Source: Odoribacter splanchnicus DSM 20712 (GTDB lineage: Bacteria > Bacteroidota > Bacteroidia > Bacteroidales > Marinifilaceae). From it: a stretch of 64,000 nt of DNA. The position numbers and the translations under genes are program-made. The notes beneath the pieces were generated by a model. It was given only the letters and a program-made list of their open reading frames with translations. It was not told where the DNA came from and searched no databases. Where the stretch lies: assembly GCF_000190535.1 (NCBI RefSeq), contig NC_015160.1:868001-932000 (forward strand), in the 5' to 3' direction. Positions 8,559 to 18,714 of the stretch are shown one piece after another. Within the stretch, counting starts at the first letter, position 1, and each line of letters opens with the position of its first letter.

Positions 8559-9712
8559 ACCAGACACTCCAAAAATTCAAATAAACAACCATAATCTTCG
8601 GTTGGAATAGAAGCATTCAGGGAGAAACGGATACGGGCTTCATTTTTGGGTACGGTCGGATACCGCACCGGCAAAACAAAAAATCCGTTATCCCGAAGTA
8701 ATTCCGACATTTCTACACTACTCTCATTAGAACCACATACCATAGGTACGATATGAGAGTCGCCCCGGGTTTCGAATCCTTTTTCGACCAATACCTGCCG
8801 TAACTTCGAAGCAATTTCGGCCAATTTGATCCGAAGATCGTAAAAATCGGGCATCCGGTTGAGAATAAACCGCGTCCACGCCACATTTACAGGAGGCAAA
8901 GCCGTTGTAAAAATCAGGCTTCTTTGCGTATTGATCAAATAATCGCGAAATACTTGTTCACACACGACAAAAGCTCCCATCGAAGCAAAAGCTTTTCCAA
9001 AAGTACCGACGATAAAATCGATATCTTCCATACAAGCTTGTTCTTCACAACAACCTAACCCATTCGTCCCCCTTACTCCTACGGCATGTGCCTCGTCTAC
9101 ATACAAAAAGGCGTCGAATTCCTTCTTTATTTCACACAATTGTTGTAAATCCGACGTATCTCCATCCATACTAAAAATAGACTCCGTAACGATGAATACA
9201 TTATCATATTCCTCCCGGTGCCGGGTCAGTATACTTCGCAAATGTTCGTAATCCAAATGTTTGTATCTGATCATCTGAGCCTCACTCAACCGCAATCCGT
9301 CGATAATACTGGCATGCACCAATTTATCTGCAACGATCAGATCCCGCTTATTGGTTAAAGCAGGCAAAATTCCGATATTGGCATGATAACCCGAATTGAA
9401 TACCAAGGCTGCCTCTTTATCGTAAAGATCGGCTAAATCGTCCTCGAGCATTTTGTAATAAGGATGATTTCCGGATAATAATCTGGAAGATACAGCACTG
9501 TATGGTAAAGCCATAACATCTGTCTCTTCACGGAATTCTTCAATCAGGCGTGGATTAGACGATAAGCCCAGATAATCGTTCGAAGACAGATTCAGCATCT
9601 CACGTCCGTCGTCGTGGATCAGAAAACCGTTGTGTTCGATTTCCCTCAGGATCCGGTAATTACCGGATTCTTTTATGGTTTCTAATTTGTGATAATAACG
9701 CTCTTTATTCAT
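8549..9712 (-). CDS. bioF: 8-amino-7-oxononanoate synthase BioF
   Basis: PLP enzyme that condenses pimeloyl-ACP (or CoA) with L-alanine to give 8-amino-7-oxononanoate. 387 residues, normal for the alpha-oxoamine synthase family. Family landmarks: LSSNDYLGLS near residue 42, DEAHAVGVRGTNGLG, and the PLP-lysine loop GTFGKAFASMGAF. KBL and serine palmitoyltransferase share this fold, but position between bioA and bioG decides the role. The gap to bioA is 19 bp. Confidence 0.93.
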   Translation of the reverse strand: MNKERYYHKLETIKESGNYRILREIEHNGFLIHDDGREMLNLSSNDYLGLSSNPRLIEEFREETDVMALPYSAVSSRLLSGNHPYYKMLEDDLADLYDKEAALVFNSGYHANIGILPALTNKRDLIVADKLVHASIIDGLRLSEAQMIRYKHLDYEHLRSILTRHREEYDNVFIVTESIFSMDGDTSDLQQLCEIKKEFDAFLYVDEAHAVGVRGTNGLGCCEEQACMEDIDFIVGTFGKAFASMGAFVVCEQVFRDYLINTQRSLIFTTALPPVNVAWTRFILNRMPDFYDLRIKLAEIASKLRQVLVEKGFETRGDSHIVPMVCGSNESSVEMSELLRDNGFFVLPVRYPTVPKNEARIRFSLNASIPTEDYGCLFEFLECLVCE

Positions 9713-9731
9713 TTTGTATGCTTTTAACCGA

Positions 9732-11009
9732 TTATTGAGCGATCACTTTCAATAAACCTTGAGTCAAACGGCTCAGTTCTTCGGGCCGGATGATGAATGG
9801 CGGCATAATGTATACCAGTTTACCGAACGGTCTCACCCATATACCTTCTTCAACGAACTTGGCTTGAAGGACAGCCATATTCACCGGTTCTTTCATTTCG
9901 ATTACCCCGATGGCCCCCAATACCCGGACATCCGCCACATTCGGAAATAATGCAGCAGGCTGCAATTCCTGTTTCAATTGGCGTTCGATAGCCCCTACCG
10001 TCTTTTCCAGATCATACTCCTGAATCAATCCGACCGAAGCATTGGCGACAGCACAAGCCAGGGGATTTCCCATAAAGGTGGGCCCGTGCATAAATACAAA
10101 AGGATCCCGGGAGCAGATCCGAGTCGCTACCCGTTCGGTAGCCATCGTTGCGGCAAAGCTCATGTAACCTCCGGTAATCGCTTTTCCGATACACATAATA
10201 TCCGGAGAAATCCCCGCATATTCAACCGCCCATAACTTCCCGGTACGTCCGAATCCTGTTGCTATTTCATCACAGATCAACAACACTTCGTACCGATCAC
10301 ACAATTCCCTGACCTGTTTCAGGTAATCTGCTGAATAAAACCACATTCCACCTGCTCCCTGAACAATAGGTTCAAGAATAACAGCAGCTATACCGGCATG
10401 ATGTTCTTCCAGGCAGTCTTTCAGTTCCCGGATATCTTCCTCCCGGCAAGGAGCTCCGAAACGACATTCCGGACGATGAATAAAATACTGTATAGGGAGG
10501 GTACCATGAAAAATACCGTGCATACCCGTTACCGGATCACATACAGACATGGCATTCCAGGTATCGCCGTGATATCCTTTGGTGATAGTCAGAAAATGTC
10601 TTTTTTCTGTGCGTTCAGCTGCATACCAGTATTGTAAAGCCATCTTCATAGCCACCTCTACAGATACCGATCCCGAATCACAAAAGAAAATTTTATCCAA
10701 TCCCCCGGGAGCAATAGAAAGAAGCCGTTCTGCCAGTTCAACGGCAGGCCGATGGGTAAATCCCCCGAACATCACATGGGACATTTCTTTCATTTGTTTT
10801 TCAAGGGCGGCATTCAATACCGGATGATTATAACCGTGTACTTCACACCACCAGGAAGACATACCGTCGATCAATCTGCGTCCGTCTTCGAGTTCGATAT
10901 ATACCCCTTCCGCCCTCTTTACAGGATATACCGGCAGCGGATCTATCGTCGAAGTATAGGGATGCCAGATGTGCTCCCTGTCGTATTGAAGTAATTCTGC
11001 TGTATTCAT
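9732..11009 (-). CDS. bioA: Adenosylmethionine-8-amino-7-oxononanoate aminotransferase BioA
   Basis: Class III PLP aminotransferase of 425 residues that makes 7,8-diaminononanoate using SAM as amino donor. Visible: N-terminal [21 protein letters not shown], the cofactor motif [11 protein letters not shown], and the PLP lysine in [11 protein letters not shown]. The first codons overlap the bioB stop by 4 bp (ATGA arrangement), which implies coupling. It is not fused to BioD, unlike in some bacteria. Confidence 0.95.
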   Translation of the reverse strand: MNTAELLQYDREHIWHPYTSTIDPLPVYPVKRAEGVYIELEDGRRLIDGMSSWWCEVHGYNHPVLNAALEKQMKEMSHVMFGGFTHRPAVELAERLLSIAPGGLDKIFFCDSGSVSVEVAMKMALQYWYAAERTEKRHFLTITKGYHGDTWNAMSVCDPVTGMHGIFHGTLPIQYFIHRPECRFGAPCREEDIRELKDCLEEHHAGIAAVILEPIVQGAGGMWFYSADYLKQVRELCDRYEVLLICDEIATGFGRTGKLWAVEYAGISPDIMCIGKAITGGYMSFAATMATERVATRICSRDPFVFMHGPTFMGNPLACAVANASVGLIQEYDLEKTVGAIERQLKQELQPAALFPNVADVRVLGAIGVIEMKEPVNMAVLQAKFVEEGIWVRPFGKLVYIMPPFIIRPEELSRLTQGLLKVIAQ

Positions 11010-11986
11010 ATTTTTAGATTTTTAGATTTTCCTTCTGTTTCGAAACCCAGCGCCTTCACCTTTTCCATATCTTCTTTTACTTTCGATCCCAAAGTGGTCA
11101 ATAAATCACCTACTATCGCAGCATTTATCCCGGCCTGGATCGCCTCTGTCTCTAAATGGGATATCAGCATTCTCCCTCCGGCAAAACGCAGGTAGGCATC
11201 GGGCTGAATAAAACGAAAGAGCGCAATGGTAGTCAGGATCTCTTCATCTTCCAACCGAGCTGTACCTTCGAGAGGAGTACCGGGGATCGGATTCAGAATA
11301 TTTATCGGAATAGATTTTATTCCCAATTCCCTTAACATCAAGGCCAGATCGATCCGATCCTCCATGCTCTCTCCCATTCCGATAATTCCTCCGGAGCACA
11401 CTTCCATACCGATTTCCTGAGCTGCACGGATAGTCTCTATTTTATCGGCAGGGGTATGCGAGGTACATAAGGTACCGAAGTAATCGGCCGAAGATTCCAG
11501 ATTACAATGATAACGTGTAATACCGGCATCCATCAATTTTTGTAACTGCGCCTTTTTCAGTAATCCCATGGAAGCACACAATTGAAGGTCCGACTGGGAT
11601 TTGATTTTAACGGCAAAAGTACAGATCCGGTCTATATTTTTATCGGACAAGGCCCTACCGCTGGTCACAAACGAAAATTTATCCACTCCATAATCGGCAT
11701 TCGAACGGGCTAAATCGAGACAAGTCTTCTCATCTACCAGTTCGTACTCTTCTATATTCGTTTTAAACAAAGCCGATTGGGCACACCATTTACAATTCTC
11801 CGAACATCTTCCGGAACGGGCATTTATAATCGAGCAAGTATCGAACCGACGGCCCACCCGTTTATCTCTGATTTCGCCTGCGGCCCGGTATAAAGCTTGC
11901 TTATCCACCGCATTACTCAATAAGATCGCCTCTTCGCGGGTGATCTGTCCACCGTTCAACACTTTTTCTTTTAATTGTGTAATCAT
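11006..11986 (-). CDS. bioB: Biotin synthase BioB
   Basis: Radical SAM enzyme that inserts sulfur into dethiobiotin. 326 residues. The 4Fe-4S cysteines are C61-x3-C65-x2-C68 (CSENCKWC). Also visible are [12 protein letters not shown] and the C-terminal FAGGR motif with the conserved Arg near the auxiliary cluster. It is the first recognised enzyme of the leftward operon bioB-bioA-bioF-bioG-bioC. A small ORF precedes it by 54 bp. No bioD (dethiobiotin synthetase) gene is in the window, so that step must be encoded elsewhere. Confidence 0.96.
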   Translation of the reverse strand: MITQLKEKVLNGGQITREEAILLSNAVDKQALYRAAGEIRDKRVGRRFDTCSIINARSGRCSENCKWCAQSALFKTNIEEYELVDEKTCLDLARSNADYGVDKFSFVTSGRALSDKNIDRICTFAVKIKSQSDLQLCASMGLLKKAQLQKLMDAGITRYHCNLESSADYFGTLCTSHTPADKIETIRAAQEIGMEVCSGGIIGMGESMEDRIDLALMLRELGIKSIPINILNPIPGTPLEGTARLEDEEILTTIALFRFIQPDAYLRFAGGRMLISHLETEAIQAGINAAIVGDLLTTLGSKVKEDMEKVKALGFETEGKSKNLKI

Positions 11987-12040
11987 ACTTCTCTTTATTC
12001 AAAATAAAAAGGGCATGCTTACAGCACACCCTTTCCTTAT

Positions 12041-12331
12041 TTACTTTAACATCACTTTCAGACCGGGGCATACTTCTCCCTCATGTAAACAGACCCCTTC
12101 CATTTCCCGTTTCAATTGTTCCGCTATTTCTCCCTCATTTTCTTCCCAAGCTAAAACCCCACTTACAATTAAGCCTTTCCGGGCAGATTTGAGCATAGCA
12201 CACAAACAAATATGCAAAGCTAATCCTGCAATCTGTACTTGCCGGCCCAAAGCAGCAAAAACAGCATATCCTTTCCCGCTCCACTGGGAAAAGTAAAGTA
12301 CGGCTTCCGGTATACAGGTATTTATTTTCAT
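12041..12331 (-). CDS. Conserved-looking small protein heading the biotin operon
   Basis: 96 residues when started at the ATG of MKINTCIPEA; an upstream ATG at 12373 would add 14 residues. I prefer the inner start because a TACCTTGC sequence resembling a -7 box lies between the two. Centre of the protein: YFSQWSGKGYAVFAALGR, then a hydrophobic stretch (IAGLALHICLCAML), then an acidic helix and a Cys-containing tail. I do not recognise a named family. It lies 54 bp before bioB on the same strand, so it is probably co-transcribed. A role in biotin regulation or transport is conceivable but unproven. Confidence 0.6.
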   Translation of the reverse strand: MKINTCIPEAVLYFSQWSGKGYAVFAALGRQVQIAGLALHICLCAMLKSARKGLIVSGVLAWEENEGEIAEQLKREMEGVCLHEGEVCPGLKVMLK

Positions 12332-12423
12332 ATTCGGCCGCAAGGTAATCAAAATTCGGGATACCACACCCAATTTATGGGTAATAATTGTAACTTCGCA
12401 CCCGAAAATAAGAATAAATAGTT

Positions 12424-13095
12424 ATGAAAAAGGCCATTGTTTTATTATCCGGCGGGCTGGATTCTTCAACAGCTCTTTATCTGGCCCAAAGCCAGGGATT
12501 CGATGAGATTTATGCCATCACTTTCGAATACGGTCAGAAGCACGACAAAGAATTAAAAAGTGCTATAGCCATTGCAAAAGCAGCCGGCGTAAAAGAACAT
12601 AAAATAGTTAATTTACTTTTGAACCAATGGAGCGGATGCGCACTTACCGATCCGGACATGGAGGTAGAAGACGGCCATATCGAACGCCAGGATATTCCTT
12701 CCACTTACGTACCTGCCCGGAATATGGTATTTCTGTCGGTAGCCGCTTCGTGGGCCGATGCATTAGATATCACGGACATCTTTATCGGAGTGAGTGAAGT
12801 CGACTATTCCGGTTATGTCGATTGCCGGGAAGAATTTATAAAAGCGATGGAAAACGCGATCAACCTGGGAACCGTATTGGGAGCCGAAAAGAAACAGAGA
12901 ATTACCATCCACGCTCCTTTCATGCATCTGACCAAAGCCGAAGAGGTCAAATTAGGCGTCAGTCTGGGGGTCGATTTCGGACTGACCTGGACCTGTTACC
13001 GGGGAGGTGAACATCCGTGTGGCGTTTGTGACAGTTGTTTATTGAGAGCCAAGGCTTTTGCCGAAGCAAACGAAATAGATCCTTTAGTATGCTGA
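12424..13095 (+). CDS. queC: 7-cyano-7-deazaguanine synthase QueC
   Basis: ATP-dependent enzyme converting 7-carboxy-7-deazaguanine to preQ0 in queuosine biosynthesis. 223 residues. The PP-loop SGGLDSSTA is at residues 9-17. The zinc site is the C-terminal CYRGGEHPCGVCDSC. It starts a compact queC-queD-queE operon and is divergent from the biotin operon. A TAACTTCG sequence upstream is a weak match to the -7 consensus. The last codons overlap queD. Confidence 0.96.
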   Translation: MKKAIVLLSGGLDSSTALYLAQSQGFDEIYAITFEYGQKHDKELKSAIAIAKAAGVKEHKIVNLLLNQWSGCALTDPDMEVEDGHIERQDIPSTYVPARNMVFLSVAASWADALDITDIFIGVSEVDYSGYVDCREEFIKAMENAINLGTVLGAEKKQRITIHAPFMHLTKAEEVKLGVSLGVDFGLTWTCYRGGEHPCGVCDSCLLRAKAFAEANEIDPLVC

Positions 13096-13631
13096 TTAGA
13101 AAACAATTCAAATTCGAAGGGGCGCATATTGTCCGTAATTGTTCCTCTCAACGGTGCCGGGAAAATATTCACGGACATTCCTATATCGTCGAAGTTTTTA
13201 TCACCTCGGACAAACTCGACGACGGTTATATGGTTATGGATTTCTGCCGTTTGGATAAAGTGAAAGAATTTATCGAAAGTTTCGATCACTCTTACTCCCT
13301 GTGGCAAAATGAATCGCCCGATTTAAAAACATTCGTATACCGTTATAACCGGAGAGTTGCAGAAATCCCGGTCTCTCCTTCTGCCGAAGGTTATGCCTTA
13401 CTGTTTACCTATGTCATCGACAAAATCCTCCGGCATACGGAACGTGTCAACGGGGAAGGAAATATTCAGCTTCATGCTGTCCGGGTACATGAAACGGCTA
13501 CAGGTTATGCCGAAGCTTTTCAGGAAGATTTAAAACTGGCCAGATTCCAACTGAAAGACATCCATTTCTCCGAAGGGATCGTTGCAGAGTGGAAATCTAC
13601 CGACTGGTGGGATAAACTGTTAGAGGCGTAA
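13089..13631 (+). CDS. queD: 6-carboxy-5,6,7,8-tetrahydropterin synthase QueD
   Basis: Zinc enzyme of the PTPS family that makes 6-carboxytetrahydropterin from dihydroneopterin triphosphate. 180 residues from the ATG of MLIRKQFKFEGAHI, which overlaps the queC stop by 7 bp. Zinc ligands are His13 and the pair His28/His30 in ENIHGHS. Cysteines C18 and C23 precede that pair. The protein is longer than the roughly 120-residue E. coli enzyme, as is common in this phylum. Confidence 0.93.
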   Translation: MLIRKQFKFEGAHIVRNCSSQRCRENIHGHSYIVEVFITSDKLDDGYMVMDFCRLDKVKEFIESFDHSYSLWQNESPDLKTFVYRYNRRVAEIPVSPSAEGYALLFTYVIDKILRHTERVNGEGNIQLHAVRVHETATGYAEAFQEDLKLARFQLKDIHFSEGIVAEWKSTDWWDKLLEA

Positions 13632-13633
13632 AT

Positions 13634-14437
13634 ATGCGATTAGCCAAAGACGGAATCTTTCCGATCGTTAAAGATAAAGACGGACATTTGCTCCCGGATT
13701 TGCCGGCATCCGGTTTTCAGTTTGCAGGTACCGTTCAGGGAGAAGGAAAATTGTGCGGTATCCCTTCTCTATTTGTCAGATTGGCCGGATGTAATCTGCA
13801 ATGTCACTGGCAAACCTCCGACGGTCTGTCGTCACCTTGTGACTCTGCTTATGCTGCATATCAATTAAAAGATACCCGGCAAGTATCTGTGGAAGCCATT
13901 TATACAACCCTCTTGCAAAATGCCGGTCCCATCCGGCATATCGTCCTTACCGGTGGTGAACCTTTACTTCAGGTAAAGGAATTAAAAGCCTTATGTCAAA
14001 AGTTAAAGTCCGACTATCGATTCCATTTGACTTTAGAAACCAATGCCACCTTATTCGATCCTGAATTGGCCCGATACATCGATTTATTCAGTTTATCTCC
14101 CAAGCTAAGCAGTTCCTATACCGGAGCGAGTCCGCTTTCCATTCAACGGTTGAATCCGGAATGCATACAGCAATATATATCCTCTGCCCGGCAATACCAG
14201 AAAGATTTCCAATTGAAATTCGTATATGCTTGCGATGAAGATATAGACGAAATCCAGCAACTTTTATCTGTTCTTCAAGCTTGGAAAAATGACGACATCC
14301 TGTTAATGCCTTTAGGAGGGACACCGGAAATCATGCGAAGGAATATGCGAAAAACTTTAGAGTATTGTATTCGGAACGGTTGGCGATATTGTGACAGATT
14401 GCATATCTCGTTATTCGGGGATAAGGCAGGAGTATGA
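13634..14437 (+). CDS. queE: 7-carboxy-7-deazaguanine synthase QueE, variant cluster motif
   Basis: Radical SAM enzyme that contracts carboxytetrahydropterin to the deazaguanine ring. 267 residues. The N-terminal FAGTVQGEGKLCGIPSLFVR and AGCNLQC match QueE, and LTGGEPLLQ is the SAM-binding GGE motif. The cluster cysteines are C53-x3-C57-x11-C69 instead of the usual Cx3Cx2C. CDSAY after the third Cys still aligns, so about nine residues (within HWQTSDGLSSP) are inserted between cysteines two and three. It starts 2 bp after queD. Its stop abuts the stop of the convergent helicase with no gap. Confidence 0.9.
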   Translation: MRLAKDGIFPIVKDKDGHLLPDLPASGFQFAGTVQGEGKLCGIPSLFVRLAGCNLQCHWQTSDGLSSPCDSAYAAYQLKDTRQVSVEAIYTTLLQNAGPIRHIVLTGGEPLLQVKELKALCQKLKSDYRFHLTLETNATLFDPELARYIDLFSLSPKLSSSYTGASPLSIQRLNPECIQQYISSARQYQKDFQLKFVYACDEDIDEIQQLLSVLQAWKNDDILLMPLGGTPEIMRRNMRKTLEYCIRNGWRYCDRLHISLFGDKAGV

Positions 14438-16357
14438 TTAATGACGTAAAGCCAGTAGTGTCGGAGTTTTATAATAAATTTCACCTGCATCCAAAAGTTT
14501 GCGGATACAAGCCGTCGCTTGCTGTCGGGAACCCGCCGATTCATAGATCAGTTCCCTGATCTCATAATCTTTTTGTTTCAGCAGCTCAAGGATCTTCTCC
14601 TCGGTTTTCCGGTTGGTATTTCCCGGTCGTTTCTTCTGTTCGAGACAAAGGTCACAAATACCGCAAACCTCTTTTTCCCGTTGTCCGAAATAAGCCATCA
14701 AATACAATTGACGACAGGAATCGGTTAATTCGATGTATCCGGCCATATGCCCGACTTTTACAGCATAAGCTTGTTTCCTGTCCTCATAGGCCTCGGGACC
14801 GATATGCAGGTAATGAGCCGGAACCCGGGGCTGGTGATAAACGATATAAGGCCGGTCATTACCGGGAATATAACCGATGATCCTGCGACGGGCTAATAAC
14901 AACAGACTTTCATAGACCTGTTGTCTTTTCACCCCTAACTTCCCGGCCAGTATTTCTTCATCGATATAAGCATATTGCACAAAAATCCCCGGATAATTCC
15001 GAAGTATATATTCCACCAATCGTTCCAATAAAAGGTCCCCCAACTCTATTTTATACAATTGATCTCTCAAAACCAGGAAACTGATACGCGAACGGGCATG
15101 TACTTCGGTGGTACATTCCAAATAACCGGCTACCTGCAATACTTTTATCGCCGACAAGGTAGTGGTCAGCTCCAGCTTATAAGTCTTCACAAAATGTTCA
15201 GGATCGAACTCAAAAGCCAGTCCATGCCCTAACCCTTCCTCCAATCCGAAAAAATCCCCCAACAGGCGATACACCTGACGGATATAATTTTTATCGGGAA
15301 ATCCCTGAGTGACTCTTTTTTTCAGGGCTGTCAAAGCAGCTTCGTTGTATAACAATACCGCATAAGCCTTCTTACCGTCCCGTCCTGCTCTCCCGGCTTC
15401 CTGGAAATAGGCCTCGGGACTATCCGGAATATCGAAATGAACGACAATCCGAACATCCGGTTTGTCGATTCCCATACCGAAAGCATTCGTTGCGACAATC
15501 ACCGGGACTTCACCTTTTTTCCACGCCTCCTGTTTTTGTTCTCTTTGAAAAGAAGTCAGTCCGGCATGATAAAAATCAGCTTCTATTCCCTTCGCTTTCA
15601 AAAAACGGGCCAACTCTTCCGCTCCCGCTCTTTTGCGCACATACACGATTGCGCTGGCTTTCAGACTGGATAAAATATGCAATAATTCTCCCAACTTATC
15701 GTTCGCTTTCCGGACTACATAAGCGATATTATCCCTCCGGAAACTTTTCGATAAAACATGGGGGACCTCAAATTTTAACTGTTGCTGGATATCTTCGGCT
15801 ACCCGGGGAGTAGCGGTAGCTGTCAATGCCAATACCGGAATCTGCCGGAAATTCTCCCGGATTTCAGCGATCCGCAGATATGAAGGCCGGAAATCATAGC
15901 CCCATTGCGAAATACAATGGGCTTCGTCGACTGCCAGCATGGACAAATGCATTTGTTTCAGACGTGCGCGAAACTGTTCCGAAGCTAATCGTTCGGGAGA
16001 AACATACAGGAATTTGATTTTTCCGGCAATCGCTTTATTCAGGGTCGATTCTATCTGTTCTTTCCCCATACCGGTATAAATCGCCTCCGCCACAATTCCC
16101 CGCTTTTGCAATTCTTCAACCTGATCTTTCATTAAAGCGATCAAGGGCGTCACCACCAGGCATATCCCCTCCAACACCAAGGCAGGTACCTGGTAGGTAA
16201 TCGACTTTCCTCCACCGGTCGGCATCAAAGCCAGCGTATCCTTCCCCTCCAATACCGAGAGAATAATCTCCTCCTGCAGACTACGGAATTCATCGTATCC
16301 CCAGTATTGTTTCAATATTTCGTGAATCCTGTTATGCATCTCTCTTCTTTCGGACAA
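14438..16357 (-). CDS. RecQ-family ATP-dependent DNA helicase
   Basis: 3'-5' DNA helicase of 639 residues acting in recombination and repair. Walker A is TGGGKS at about 47-52, Walker B is DEAH (VDEAHCISQWG), and helicase motif VI appears as QEAGRAGRDG. A RecQ zinc-binding region follows, with CGICDLC near residue 578. The end (ELLKQKDYEIRELIYESAG) looks like a winged-helix segment. Bacteroidetes carry several RecQ paralogues, so I do not give a gene symbol. It is divergent from the lipoprotein gene at 16420. Confidence 0.92.
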   Translation of the reverse strand: MSERREMHNRIHEILKQYWGYDEFRSLQEEIILSVLEGKDTLALMPTGGGKSITYQVPALVLEGICLVVTPLIALMKDQVEELQKRGIVAEAIYTGMGKEQIESTLNKAIAGKIKFLYVSPERLASEQFRARLKQMHLSMLAVDEAHCISQWGYDFRPSYLRIAEIRENFRQIPVLALTATATPRVAEDIQQQLKFEVPHVLSKSFRRDNIAYVVRKANDKLGELLHILSSLKASAIVYVRKRAGAEELARFLKAKGIEADFYHAGLTSFQREQKQEAWKKGEVPVIVATNAFGMGIDKPDVRIVVHFDIPDSPEAYFQEAGRAGRDGKKAYAVLLYNEAALTALKKRVTQGFPDKNYIRQVYRLLGDFFGLEEGLGHGLAFEFDPEHFVKTYKLELTTTLSAIKVLQVAGYLECTTEVHARSRISFLVLRDQLYKIELGDLLLERLVEYILRNYPGIFVQYAYIDEEILAGKLGVKRQQVYESLLLLARRRIIGYIPGNDRPYIVYHQPRVPAHYLHIGPEAYEDRKQAYAVKVGHMAGYIELTDSCRQLYLMAYFGQREKEVCGICDLCLEQKKRPGNTNRKTEEKILELLKQKDYEIRELIYESAGSRQQATACIRKLLDAGEIYYKTPTLLALRH

Positions 16358-16419
16358 AGATAGGGAAAATTGAAAATTATTTACTACTTTCGCCCGTGTC
16401 TTAAAACAAGAAGCTAAAA

Positions 16420-17256
16420 ATGAGATTCACCCTATTGTTTATGCTGGTCCTGATCATTTGTTCCTGTGAGCCCCAAAGAACGCAGGAGCCACCTGTGGCA
16501 CAAGTGTTCGAGAGTACCTTATCCCGCTCCGAGATCATCGATTTTATTCCGAACGGCACCTCCAGTGAAGATAGTCTGCTCATGGCTCAGAACTATATCC
16601 GCAATTGGGTGACGCAAAAATTACTTTTACATAAAGCGATCGAGAACCTATCCAACGAAGAAATGAATATACAAAAACAGGTTGAAGATTACCGCACTTC
16701 TTTGTTGATTTACCAATACAAACAAAAACTGATCGCCCAACGCCTTATGGACGAGATCAGCGAAGAAGACATCGAAACCTATTATAATAAAAACGAAAAA
16801 AACTTTATTCTGCCCACTCCGATCATTAAAGCGGTATTCTTTATTCTTCCTAAAAATGCACCTAATTTAAAAGAAGTGAAGAAATGGTTCAAATCGGATA
16901 AAGCAAACGATCAGGAAAGTCTGGAAGATTATTGCCTGACCCATGCTAAAAAATACGATAAATTCAACAATAAATGGATTGAAGTAAAATATATATTAAA
17001 TCTGATTCCCGGAGATTTCAACACATTAGAAAAAGAAATTCTGGTGGTTAAAAACATCGAAAAAGAAGATGACGACAACTACTATTTTCTAAAAATCAAT
17101 GAGATGCGTCATGAACAAACGTTAGCTCCCTTAGATTATGTCAGAGATGAAATTACCCTTATTCTGAAAAATAAGAAGAAACTTCAATTCGAAAACGACC
17201 TGGAAAAACAGATCAATGAAGAAGGAGTTCGTAAAAAGTATGTAAAAATTTACTAA
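16420..17256 (+). CDS. SurA/parvulin-like periplasmic lipoprotein
   Basis: 278 residues starting with a lipoprotein signal (LLFMLVLIICSC, lipobox Cys at about 16). The remainder resembles the N-terminal chaperone region of SurA-type proteins (NYIRNWVTQKLLLHKAIENL) followed by a reduced parvulin-like part, without clear catalytic motifs. It is the first gene of a rightward group with a second SurA-like protein, a MoxR ATPase and an OstA-like protein, an order I recall from other Bacteroidales. A chaperone role in outer-membrane protein delivery is inferred. Confidence 0.75.
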   Translation: MRFTLLFMLVLIICSCEPQRTQEPPVAQVFESTLSRSEIIDFIPNGTSSEDSLLMAQNYIRNWVTQKLLLHKAIENLSNEEMNIQKQVEDYRTSLLIYQYKQKLIAQRLMDEISEEDIETYYNKNEKNFILPTPIIKAVFFILPKNAPNLKEVKKWFKSDKANDQESLEDYCLTHAKKYDKFNNKWIEVKYILNLIPGDFNTLEKEILVVKNIEKEDDDNYYFLKINEMRHEQTLAPLDYVRDEITLILKNKKKLQFENDLEKQINEEGVRKKYVKIY

Positions 17257-17341
17257 ACTTTCTACTGTTCTTCGCTGTTTTGAATAAAAATAGTAGTTTA
17301 GAGGTCTCAAATTTTGACTATATAATAACAAATTAATACAC

Positions 17342-18679
17342 ATGAAAAAGGTTTTATTATTACTTGTTTTATCTTTCTCTTTCAGCTTTATTTTTGCACA
17401 AAAAAATGTTATAGATAAAATAGTCGCTATTGTAGGAGATGAAATAATTTTGCAATCCGATATTGAAAATGCCTTTTTACAACAACAGGGCCAGGGGATC
17501 ATCTCCTCGTCACCTGATTATAAAGCAGAAATTCTGGAACAACAATTGGTACAGAAACTACTTATGGCCCAAGCTCAAATAGATAGTATCATCGTATCGG
17601 ACGAAGAAGTTGAAAATGCCGTTTCCAGTCAGATCGAATTTTTTATCAGTAATATCGGTTCTCAGGAACGTCTGGAGAAATATTTCGGTAAATCCATCCA
17701 GGAAATCAAAGACGACATGAGAAATCCGCTTAAGGAGCAATTGATTACAGAACAAATGCAGCAAAAGATCGTTGAAAAAATACGTATTACTCCTTCGGAA
17801 GTAAGAAGTTATTTCAAAAAGATCCCCAAAGACAGCCTTCCGGATATGCCCGACCGTTACGAATTACAACAGATCGTTTTAAAACCGGATGTCAGTGAAG
17901 CCGAGAAAGAACGGATACGGGAACAATTGCGCTCTTTCCGGGACCAGATCCTGAAAGGGGAAAAGACGTTCAATACTTTAGCCGTATTGTATTCAGAAGA
18001 TGCTTCTGCTCCCCGTGGCGGAGAACTGGGTTATAAATCCAAGAAAGAACTGGATCCGGCTTTTGCAGAAGCAGCTTTCAGCTTAAAACCCGGAAAAATT
18101 TCTAAAATCATAGAATCGGAATACGGTTTCCATATTATTCAGCTGATCGACCGTCAGGGAGAAAAAATCAATGTCCGTCACATTATCCTTCAACCGAAGG
18201 TTTCCGATACGGAAAAACAGGAAGCTTTAAATCGTCTGGATACCATCCGGCAATACATCACCGATGGGAAAATGACTTTCGAAGAAGCTGCCTATTATTT
18301 CTCTACCGATAAGAAAACCCGGAATAACGGTGGGTTGTTCGCCGATCCCCAGACTTCGGAAGCCCGCATTGCCCGTCCTGATATTCCCGGCGATATGGCT
18401 CGAGAAGTAAATAAAATGAAACCCGGCGAAATCTCTCAGCCGTTCATCAGTCATACCAACGGCCAAGAAGAATACAAGATCGTGAAGATTAAAGAATTTT
18501 ATCCCCGTCATAAAGCGAATTTGGATGATGACTGGCAAAATTTCGAATTGATGCTGAAACGGGAAAAACAAATGGAGAAATTGGAAAAATGGATCAAAGA
18601 AAAACAAGCGGATACCTATATTCATATCGATGAAAGTTTTAAAGATACCAAATTCCGGTACGACGGATGGATTAAATAA
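17342..18679 (+). CDS. Periplasmic peptidyl-prolyl isomerase, SurA-like
   Basis: 445 residues with a Sec signal peptide (VLLLLVLSFSFSFIFA). A SurA N-terminal chaperone domain covers about 20-170 (DKIVAIVGDEIILQSDIENA). Two parvulin domains follow, about 175-275 and 280-385, marked by LYSEDASAPRGGELGY and YFSTDKKTRNNGGLF. It probably escorts unfolded outer-membrane proteins across the periplasm. It lies 85 bp after the lipoprotein gene. I leave the symbol blank because orthology to E. coli surA cannot be shown here. Confidence 0.9.
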   Translation: MKKVLLLLVLSFSFSFIFAQKNVIDKIVAIVGDEIILQSDIENAFLQQQGQGIISSSPDYKAEILEQQLVQKLLMAQAQIDSIIVSDEEVENAVSSQIEFFISNIGSQERLEKYFGKSIQEIKDDMRNPLKEQLITEQMQQKIVEKIRITPSEVRSYFKKIPKDSLPDMPDRYELQQIVLKPDVSEAEKERIREQLRSFRDQILKGEKTFNTLAVLYSEDASAPRGGELGYKSKKELDPAFAEAAFSLKPGKISKIIESEYGFHIIQLIDRQGEKINVRHIILQPKVSDTEKQEALNRLDTIRQYITDGKMTFEEAAYYFSTDKKTRNNGGLFADPQTSEARIARPDIPGDMAREVNKMKPGEISQPFISHTNGQEEYKIVKIKEFYPRHKANLDDDWQNFELMLKREKQMEKLEKWIKEKQADTYIHIDESFKDTKFRYDGWIK

Positions 18680-18714
18680 ACAGAAACAGGGATTGAAAGT
18701 CGTGCTAAAAGCAA

